Part shown: in pieces, positions 1 through 7,870 of the stretch
Layout: each line of letters starts with the position of its first letter
Position numbering within the stretch: position 1 is the stretch's first letter
Origin: Actinomycetota bacterium
Lineage (GTDB): Bacteria; Actinomycetota; Acidimicrobiia; Acidimicrobiales; JAHWKP01
Direction of reading: 5' to 3'
NCBI GenBank assembly: GCA_019347775.1
Contig: JAHWKP010000079.1
Span: forward strand, 1 to 7,870
Length of the DNA: 7,870 nt
The notes under the pieces: generated by a model
Databases searched by the model: none
Seen by the model: the letters and a program-made list of their open reading frames with translations, nothing else
Told to the model about the DNA's origin: nothing
Program-made: the position numbers and the translations under genes

Positions 1-234
1 GATTGCCTTGTGTACCTCGCTCGGATTCACTTCTAGCGTGACGACTGTCTCGTGCGCCTTCTTGCCCTTCGGATGGGGCAAGCTGGCGACGACCTCGATG
101 GGATAAACCTCCTTCAGATGCGGCAGCTTTCTTGGAGCGATTTTCGCGTCGATCGTGATCGTCTTCTTCTCCTTGTCGACCGTGATGCCGTTCTCCGGCT
201 TCGCTTCCTTGCCGCCCCCGCCGACTGGCGGAAT
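1..234 (-). other. YdjY-like domain fragment fused to (or mis-joined with) the oxidase
   Basis: These 78 residues follow the oxidase in frame but do not resemble the end of the GlcD family. They begin with a Pro/Gly linker (IPPVGGGGKEAKPENG), then a pattern of short beta strands with ITVDKEKKTITIDAKIAP, and later KAHETVVTLEVNPSEVHKAI. The VD-x-KKTI-x-IDA and AHE-VV-x-V-P-S-VHKA patterns recall YdjY-domain proteins, which I know mainly from planctomycetes and related bacteria as secreted proteins of unknown function. That assignment is from memory of the family. Lysine makes up 12 of 78 residues here against 4 of 408 in the oxidase part, so the segment looks foreign to the neighbouring genes. 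It is cut by the window edge. Confidence 0.5.
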
Positions 235-1458
235 CGCCAGCGCCAACGCCACCACCGCATCGAAGGCCTGATGGGCTGAGCGGGCACTTCCGTCATCGTC
301 GGCGTCATAGAGCAGGGTTGGATGGAAGTTGCCGTCTCCAGCGTGGCCGAACGTGCCGATGATCGTGTCGTGCTCAATGGCGGCCCGTTCGATGCCCGAG
401 AGCAGTTCGGGTATGTGGGTAAGGGGAACGGCCACATCGTCTAGGAGCGTGGCCCCTAATCGCTCCAGAGCCGGATAGGCGAAACGTCGAGCCGCGAGCA
501 GCATTTCCCCCTCGGTGGCGTCAGTCGTGGTCACGACCGTGCCGGCACCGGCCATCTCGCAGACCTCGGCGACCCGCGCTATGTCTGCCTCGGCGCGGCC
601 GGGCGCCGCGTCGGACTGCAACAGAAGGAGGGCGGCCGCGTCGGTGTCCAGGCCCATCGGTCGCCATCGCTCGACGGCACCGATCGTGGTCCGATCCATG
701 AGTTCGAGTAGCGAGGGGGTCACCCCGGATCGAGCGATTCCGACGACAGCGCGTCCGGCCGACTCGAGCGACGGCAATAGCGCTACGGCGGTGCTGGGCT
801 CCGTATCGACCGCAGGCCGAAGCCGCAAGGTCGCTTCCGTGACTATGCCCAGAGTCCCTTCGGAGCCTACGAAGAGGCTCGTGAGGTCGTACCCCGCCAC
901 GCTCTTGGCGGTCCGTCGACCGGTTCGGAGGGTCATTCCGTCCGCAAGCACCACTTCGAGCGCGATCGTGTAGTCCCCGGTTACGCCGTACTTGAGGCAG
1001 CAGAGGCCCCCGGCGTTGGTGGCGACGTTGCCGCCCAGCGTGGAGAACTCATAGCTGGCCGGATCCGGAGGGTAGGCGAGCCCGAGCGGAGCGCAGGCGC
1101 TCTTCAGCGCAGCATTGAGGACACCGGGCTGGACAACGGCGAAGTGGTTCACCTCATCGATATCCAGGATCTTGTCCATACGAGTCGTCACGAGAACGAT
1201 GCAGCCGTCGACTGCGTTGGCTCCTCCCGCCAGTCCGCTGCCGGCGCCGCGTGTGACCACCGGGACGCGGTGGTCACGGGCGGTGCGAACAATGTGAACG
1301 ACCTCCTCGGTAGTTGCCGGGAGGCACACGGCGGCAGGCACGCCGGCGTGGAGCAGAGGTGTTTGGTCTCGGCGGTAGGCGACGGCCACGTCGGGGTCGT
1401 CGATCACAGGTGAAGCCAGGCCGGCGCTGAGTTCCCTGACCAGCCGCGAGTGATCCAA
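1..1458 (-). CDS. FAD-linked oxidase (GlcD/D-lactate dehydrogenase type) with unrelated C-terminal tail, partial at left edge
   Basis: Residues 1-408 read as a flavoprotein that oxidises a 2-hydroxy acid such as glycolate or D-lactate. The PCMH-type FAD-binding half shows RGAGSGLAGG (70-79), PPDP (130-133), STLGGNVATNAGG (139-151), GYDL (189-192) and GSEGTLGI (198-205). The FAD-oxidase C-terminal cap follows, with GHAGDGN-H (371-379). Family members run about 450-470 residues and have a GEHGxG motif shortly after this point. Here the match ends at residue 408 (position 235), and 78 unrelated lysine-rich residues continue in frame to the window edge. No stop interrupts the frame. The start is uncertain: TTG at 1458 is chosen because it lies 13 bases after the aminopeptidase stop and gives a normal-length N-terminus; CTG at 1464 or an internal GTG are alternatives. 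No clear Shine-Dalgarno is seen, so translation may be coupled to the upstream gene. The oxidase identity is strong; the exact substrate is unknown. Confidence 0.85.
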   Translation of the reverse strand, partial: MDHSRLVRELSAGLASPVIDDPDVAVAYRRDQTPLLHAGVPAAVCLPATTEEVVHIVRTARDHRVPVVTRGAGSGLAGGANAVDGCIVLVTTRMDKILDIDEVNHFAVVQPGVLNAALKSACAPLGLAYPPDPASYEFSTLGGNVATNAGGLCCLKYGVTGDYTIALEVVLADGMTLRTGRRTAKSVAGYDLTSLFVGSEGTLGIVTEATLRLRPAVDTEPSTAVALLPSLESAGRAVVGIARSGVTPSLLELMDRTTIGAVERWRPMGLDTDAAALLLLQSDAAPGRAEADIARVAEVCEMAGAGTVVTTTDATEGEMLLAARRFAYPALERLGATLLDDVAVPLTHIPELLSGIERAAIEHDTIIGTFGHAGDGNFHPTLLYDADDDGSARSAHQAFDAVVALALAIPPVGGGGKEAKPENGITVDKEKKTITIDAKIAPRKLPHLKEVYPIEVVASLPHPKGKKAHETVVTLEVNPSEVHKAI

Positions 1459-1471
1459 GTTCAGTCGATCA

Positions 1472-4102
<2,631 letters not shown>

Positions 4103-4162
4103 GGCGACAACCTACTGGCCGCTCTCCCTCCGCCCGCCGGCGGGACGCGGCACGATGTCGGG
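4103..4162. promoter_or_regulatory. Divergent promoter region with 12-base palindrome
   Basis: Only 60 bases separate the start codons of the aminopeptidase (minus) and the PLP-enzyme operon (plus), so both promoters should lie here or inside the opposing genes. CCCGCCGGCGGG at 4133-4144 is a perfect palindrome and could be an operator or simply GC-rich chance. On the minus strand TAGGTT (4114-4109) fits a TANNNT -10 box placed for a leaderless start at 4102. On the plus strand CACGAT (4151-4156) is a weaker -10 candidate for a leaderless start at 4163. No convincing -35 box is seen for either gene. Confidence 0.3.
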
Positions 4163-5140
4163 GTGGCAAAGCCGCTCCGCAACCTTGTGCGCTTGGGGCA
4201 GTTGCCCACGCCGATCCAGCGCATGGACCGGCTCGGTGCCCATTTAGGGCTGCCCGCGGGATCGCTGTGGGTCAAGCGCGACGACCTGACGGGCCTGGCC
4301 GGAGGCGGCAACAAGACCAGGAAGCTCGAATATCTGTGCTTCGACGCCCTGGACCAGGGCGCCGACACGCTCGTAACGGGTGGCGGGGAGCAGTCCAACC
4401 ACTGCCGTCAGACGGCCGCGGCCGCGGCCAAGCTCGGGCTGAAGTGCTCACTCGTCCTCGCTGGTGAGCGGCCTGACGGGCTCTCGGGGAACCTCATGCT
4501 CGACCGGGTGTTGGGTGCCGACATCACGTGGGTGGATGCCGAGAGCTCGAGCGCAGACCTCGATGGCTATATCGAAAAACGCTGCCTCGACCTATCCGAG
4601 TCTGGCGCCCGGCCCTACAACATCCCGGTTGGCGGCAGCAACGCCGTGGGGGCGCTGGGATACGTCAAGGCCGCCATGGAGTTGCGATTCAAGGTGCCCG
4701 AGGCCGACTTGGTCGTCGTGGCGACCGGGTCTTGCGGCACCCACGCCGGTCTCGTCGCCGGCTTCATGGACCACGAGCGGGTGCTGGGTATCCGGGTCGG
4801 CGAGCGCGAGGACCTGGAGGGTCTCGTGAGCGAGCGGGCAGCGGCGGCCGCGGCGCTGGCCGGCTTGAACAAGCCCGCCGGCCAGTGTCGAATCGACCAC
4901 GGCTATCTGGGAGAGGGCTACGCCAAGATCACCGACGGCGCCGTCGAGGCCATAGAGCTGGCGGCTCGCCTCGAGGGCCTCATCCTGGATCCGGTGTACA
5001 CGGGAAAGGCGCTGGCCGGGCTCATCGGCAACGTCCGGTCGGGACAGATCGCACCCGGTTCGCAGACCGTCTTCATGCACACGGGCGGCATGCCCGGCCT
5101 CTTGTCCGACCGCTACGCGGCAGTGTGGTCGGCGCAATGA
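4163..5140 (+). CDS. D-cysteine desulfhydrase-like PLP enzyme (ACC deaminase family)
   Basis: This 325-residue fold-type II PLP enzyme belongs to the D-cysteine desulfhydrase/ACC deaminase group. The most likely reaction is splitting D-cysteine, or a related thiol or sulfonate amino acid, into pyruvate, ammonia and sulfide (or sulfite). GGGNKTRKLEYL carries the PLP lysine K51. QSNH (77-80) places S78 at the active-site serine of ACC deaminase. TGSCGTHAG (188-196) is the phosphate-binding loop. Two positions separate the subfamilies: DPVYTGKA has T280 after Y279 where ACC deaminases have Glu, and HTGG has T307 where they have Leu. Both favour D-cysteine desulfhydrase-type chemistry; L-cysteate sulfo-lyase (CuyA-like) is a close alternative. 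The length is typical. The start is GTG with no good Shine-Dalgarno, possibly leaderless. The stop overlaps the start of the next gene by ATGA, so the two are almost certainly one operon. Confidence 0.85.
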   Translation: MAKPLRNLVRLGQLPTPIQRMDRLGAHLGLPAGSLWVKRDDLTGLAGGGNKTRKLEYLCFDALDQGADTLVTGGGEQSNHCRQTAAAAAKLGLKCSLVLAGERPDGLSGNLMLDRVLGADITWVDAESSSADLDGYIEKRCLDLSESGARPYNIPVGGSNAVGALGYVKAAMELRFKVPEADLVVVATGSCGTHAGLVAGFMDHERVLGIRVGEREDLEGLVSERAAAAAALAGLNKPAGQCRIDHGYLGEGYAKITDGAVEAIELAARLEGLILDPVYTGKALAGLIGNVRSGQIAPGSQTVFMHTGGMPGLLSDRYAAVWSAQ

Positions 5141-6516
5141 CGTCTGCGCTCGCCAACCTGCTCGGTGACGACCAAGTCGTGCCGCTCGCCGATGGCACCT
5201 CTCGCCGCTACCTGAACTTCGACGCCGGCGCGTCGACGGCTGCCTTGGCCGAGGTCGCCGAAGCCGTCGGCGACTTCCTCCCGCGGTACTCCAGCGTTCA
5301 TCGAGGCGCGGGCTGGAAGTCGCAGTCGGCCACTGCTTCGTATGAGGAGGCACGCGCGGCCGCGCTCGTCTTCGCCGGGGAGCGCGGACCCGAAGACATC
5401 GCCATCTTCTGCCGCAACACGACCGACGCCATAAACCACCTCGCCTACCGGCTCCGGTTGGATCCCTCCGACGTCGTTCTCACGACGGTGGCCGAGCACC
5501 ACGCCAACCTCTTGCCGTGGTCGAGGATGGCCCGCACCACCCACGTCGACGTCGGCCGGGACGGGACGTTCGGCGTCGACGACGTCGTCAAGGGGCTCGA
5601 TTCGTCGCCTCGCCCGAAAGTGCTGGCGATCACCGGCGCGTCCAATGTCACCGGATGGCTGCCGCCTATCGACGAGATCGTCGACGCCGCCCACCAGCGC
5701 GGCGTGGCCGTCGCCCTCGATGCCGCGCAGCTGGCGCCGCACCGGCCCATTCCGAGCGCACCTGACTACGTCGCGTGGAGCGGGCACAAGATGTACGCAC
5801 CGTTCGGTGTCGGTGTTTTGGCGGGCCGACGGTCGACCTTCACCGAGGGCGACCCATTCCTCCACGGAGGAGGCGCCGTATCTATGGTGGCCCTCGACGA
5901 AGTGGCGTGGGCCGAACCGCCCGAGCGCGAAGAGGCGGGCTCGCCGAACGTCGTCGGCGCCGTAGCTCTGCACGCGGCGATCGACACACTGGCCAAGATC
6001 GGCTGGGAGGCGATCATCGCCCACGAGGAAGAGTTGGCTTCGAAGTTGCGTCGCGGCCTAGCCGGCATTCCCGGCGTCGCGTTGCTCGGGCCGTCACTGG
6101 ACACGCCGACTCTCGCCGTCGCCGCCTTCAACGTCGAGGGCCAGCATCACGCGCTCGTCGCGGCTCGGCTCTCGACCGAGTTCGGCATTGGCGTGCGCCA
6201 CGGCTGTTTCTGCGCCCACCCGTATTTGGCCCGACTGCTGGGCCTCGACGAATCGCAATGGTCAAGGTTCAAGGCTGAAGTTCAGAGCGGCGATCGTTCC
6301 CGGATCCCGGGTGCCGTCCGGGCCAGCTGCGGGATATCGACGACCGGCACCGATGTGGAGGGGTTGTTGGCCGCCGTGCGCACCATCGCCGAAGCCGGCC
6401 CCGGCCCGGTCGAATACGTACAAGACCGCTGCACCGGCGACTTCGTCCCCGCCGACCCCGCGCTCAGGATGACGACCGTCGCCACCGACGGCTCCATCCG
6501 CCCCTGCAACGCCTGA
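5137..6516 (+). CDS. Class V aminotransferase-fold PLP enzyme, cysteine desulfurase-like
   Basis: This 459-residue PLP enzyme has the fold of SufS/CsdA cysteine desulfurases. VHRGAGWKSQSAT (54-66) is the N-terminal substrate loop. EHHANLLPW (120-128) gives the His that stacks on PLP (H121). LDAAQ (194-198) gives D195 and Q198. SGHKMYAPFGVG (215-226) carries the PLP lysine K218. RHGCFCAHP (354-362) places C359 where the persulfide-forming Cys of SufS lies; its RxGCFC form also recalls the molybdenum-cofactor sulfurase loop. VRASCG (395-400) supplies the usual Arg. Between C359 and R396 there are about 20 more residues than in SufS, and the last 40 residues form an extension I do not recognise. 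The ATG at 5137 overlaps the upstream stop; the frame is open further upstream, but that part is antisense-like noise within the previous gene. The true substrate (L-cysteine, selenocysteine or another amino acid) is not settled. No SufB/C/D/U or IscU gene is nearby. Confidence 0.85.
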   Translation: MTSALANLLGDDQVVPLADGTSRRYLNFDAGASTAALAEVAEAVGDFLPRYSSVHRGAGWKSQSATASYEEARAAALVFAGERGPEDIAIFCRNTTDAINHLAYRLRLDPSDVVLTTVAEHHANLLPWSRMARTTHVDVGRDGTFGVDDVVKGLDSSPRPKVLAITGASNVTGWLPPIDEIVDAAHQRGVAVALDAAQLAPHRPIPSAPDYVAWSGHKMYAPFGVGVLAGRRSTFTEGDPFLHGGGAVSMVALDEVAWAEPPEREEAGSPNVVGAVALHAAIDTLAKIGWEAIIAHEEELASKLRRGLAGIPGVALLGPSLDTPTLAVAAFNVEGQHHALVAARLSTEFGIGVRHGCFCAHPYLARLLGLDESQWSRFKAEVQSGDRSRIPGAVRASCGISTTGTDVEGLLAAVRTIAEAGPGPVEYVQDRCTGDFVPADPALRMTTVATDGSIRPCNA

Positions 6517-6537
6517 GCGGACGCGACCGCCGTCAGG
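6512..6537. terminator. Possible bidirectional hairpin between convergent genes
   Basis: CCTGA-GCGG (6512-6520) can pair with CCGC-TCAGG (6527-6537, with a two-base CG bulge) around a six-base loop. The hairpin sits on the 16-base gap between the convergent genes and includes both TGA stop codons in its outer stem. There is no T-run on either side, so it is at best a weak intrinsic terminator. In DNA this GC-rich, it may be chance. Confidence 0.25.
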
Positions 6538-7870
6538 GTTGGACGGCCACCGAGCGGCGGCGGAGTCGCCTTGCCCCGACGAGGCCCAGCAACACTGCTA
6601 GCGCCCCGACCGCGGGGGCTGAAGAGCTACCCGTCGGCGGCAGTTCGTCGCCTCGCGGCGCGATCACTGGAGCAGGAGGGGCCGCGGCTTCCTCTGCGAA
6701 CGGCCACACGTCGTTGGTTACCCGGACCGCGATGAAGCCGCTGTTGCCGTCGGAGTACCAGAGCTCGCTGCGCTCGGGCACGAACGCCACGCTCGACATC
6801 GCGTACGTCGTCGGCAGCTCGTCGTCCTGATGAGTGGGATGCAGCGGCTCGTTGTGGTAGGCGATCTCCACCGGATTCAGCGGATCGCGAATGTCGAATA
6901 GCCGCAGACCGGACTCGATGAACGTGCAGGCGACGACGCCTGGATCGATCCGCTGAGGGACGCTGCAGTAGTGCCCTGCGTATCCCTGGAAGTCGCCTCG
7001 ACCGCTGAAGTTCGGATCGCCCGAAATCGCCTCCCGCTTGGACCGGGTGTGCACATCGAGTCGGATGTTGGAGATCACCCGCGGCTTGGTCTCGTCGGCG
7101 ATGTCGATGATGCGGGCCGCTCCGACGATGTCCTCGATCGCGCTGCCCTCCGACTTGGAGCCGAACTCATCCATCTCGATGAGGTACGGATGCCCCTTGA
7201 TCGTCACGGGGATGGTGATCTGGGGAGTGGTCATCGGCTCCCAGGCCAGCTCGCTCACCACCGGAACCGTCGGGTTCAGCACCCTCTCTTGGATCTGCGT
7301 CGTGTCGAGGATGACGAGACCGCCCTGGCGCGCCAGGTACACCCGCGTCCCGTCGTCGCTCACCGACAGCCCGTGGGCGACATACCGCTCAGTCCAGAGC
7401 GGCACAGGGGCCAGCGGATTAGAGACGTCGATGGCCGTCAACTCCCCTCCATAAAGTGCGGAGGCGTAATAGGTCAGACCATCGGGCGAAAAGCTGCCCT
7501 CGTGGCCCAGGATCCCGACCGGCAGGCTCGATTGCAGCACCGGGGCCCGGCAGTCCTGCGACACGTCGTAGATGTCCAAAACACCCGGCGCGGTGAATGG
7601 CGTTCCCAAGACCGCTGCCAGCAACCCCCGCTCCTGGTTGAGCGAAACCGACTCGTGCGGCGACTGCATGGCCGGGGTGAGAAGCGTCGTGGTCTCGACC
7701 GGCTTGGACGGGTCCGTCATGTCCAGCACATCGGTGCCGGTCGGATTGGCCGCCGGTGTCAACGCGTTCGTCGGGTACAGCAACGTCGTGTCGTAGAACG
7801 CGCACTCGTGCCCGGCCGCGTCCACGTAACGATGAACCTGGTAACCGCCCTTAACTCCGGCGCGACCGAC
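6533..7870 (-). CDS. LVIVD-repeat beta-propeller surface protein with LPPTG anchor, partial at right edge
   Basis: The visible 445 residues are a repeat protein of the LVIVD type, thought to fold as a beta-propeller. Repeat cores include GVLDIYDVS, GELTAIDVSNPLAPV, GGLVILDTT, AARIIDIADETKP and SGLRLFDIRDPLNPV. Between them come conserved-looking His-rich pieces such as GHEGSFSPDG, YVAHGLS and AGHYC. After a Pro/Ala-rich linker the C-terminus has LPPTG (positions 6643-6629), a hydrophobic stretch rich in Ala, Val, Leu and Gly, and an Arg-rich tail (RRLRRR). This is the plan of a sortase-attached or membrane-anchored surface protein. A GTG at 7825 could be read as a start, but the frame stays open to the window edge with plausible sequence (KGGYQVHRYVDAAGHEC), so the gene is probably cut and its signal peptide lies outside. 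Its molecular function is unknown. It converges on the aminotransferase gene with a 16-base gap, so it is transcribed independently of it. Confidence 0.85.
   Translation of the reverse strand, partial: VGRAGVKGGYQVHRYVDAAGHECAFYDTTLLYPTNALTPAANPTGTDVLDMTDPSKPVETTTLLTPAMQSPHESVSLNQERGLLAAVLGTPFTAPGVLDIYDVSQDCRAPVLQSSLPVGILGHEGSFSPDGLTYYASALYGGELTAIDVSNPLAPVPLWTERYVAHGLSVSDDGTRVYLARQGGLVILDTTQIQERVLNPTVPVVSELAWEPMTTPQITIPVTIKGHPYLIEMDEFGSKSEGSAIEDIVGAARIIDIADETKPRVISNIRLDVHTRSKREAISGDPNFSGRGDFQGYAGHYCSVPQRIDPGVVACTFIESGLRLFDIRDPLNPVEIAYHNEPLHPTHQDDELPTTYAMSSVAFVPERSELWYSDGNSGFIAVRVTNDVWPFAEEAAAPPAPVIAPRGDELPPTGSSSAPAVGALAVLLGLVGARRLRRRSVAVQP

Noticed and set aside
515..973. Plus-strand frame of 152 codons within the oxidase region
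   Set aside because: Ser/Arg/Ala-rich shadow of the oxidase coding frame on the other strand, with no domain features.
4528..5136. Upstream extension of the aminotransferase frame to a start at 4528
   Set aside because: The extra residues are Arg/Gly-rich low-complexity sequence overlapping the well-supported D-cysteine-desulfhydrase-like gene in another frame. Family similarity begins just after the ATG at 5137.
5113..6024. Minus-strand frame of 303 codons opposite the aminotransferase
   Set aside because: Antisense shadow of a gene with intact PLP-enzyme motifs; the translation is Arg/Gly/Val-rich without recognisable motifs.
7823..7825. GTG as the true start of the LVIVD protein
   Set aside because: The frame is open to the window edge with sequence that continues the repeat style, and starting here would leave a surface protein with no signal peptide.

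Overview
The window is very GC-rich (third codon positions almost all G or C) and almost entirely coding: five genes and no gap longer than 60 bases. The gene style suggests a high-GC actinobacterium. The signs are an actinobacterial-type M1 aminopeptidase, GTG/TTG starts, little Shine-Dalgarno signal, and a surface protein ending in LPPTG, a hydrophobic stretch and an Arg-rich tail. Acidimicrobiia would fit, but the lineage is an inference. No RNA gene, insertion sequence, CRISPR array or origin was seen.

Layout, left to right. (1) Positions 1-1458, minus strand: a GlcD/D-lactate-dehydrogenase-type FAD-linked oxidase running off the left edge. Its family match stops abruptly near position 235. 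The frame then continues into an unrelated, lysine-rich segment resembling a secreted YdjY-like domain. (2) Positions 1472-4102, minus strand: a complete zinc aminopeptidase N (M1 family), 13 bases upstream of the oxidase and probably cotranscribed with it. (3) Positions 4103-4162: a 60-base divergent intergenic region holding a perfect 12-base palindrome. (4) Positions 4163-5140 and 5137-6516, plus strand: a D-cysteine-desulfhydrase-like PLP enzyme overlapping, by ATGA, a class V aminotransferase of the cysteine desulfurase fold. This looks like a two-gene sulfur/amino-acid PLP operon. (5) Positions 6533-7870, minus strand: a convergent gene, open at the right edge, for an LVIVD-repeat beta-propeller protein with a sortase-like C-terminal anchor. 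A small imperfect hairpin spans the two facing stop codons.

Functionally, the aminopeptidase and the oxidase are housekeeping or catabolic enzymes with no evident link to each other. The two PLP enzymes are the best candidates for working together: one would release sulfide from a D-cysteine-like substrate, and the other may move sulfur as a persulfide or act on a related amino acid. I do not see a clear, large undescribed system. The most notable signal is the oxidase/YdjY-like junction at the left edge, which is either a real gene fusion or, more likely, a chimeric join in the assembly.
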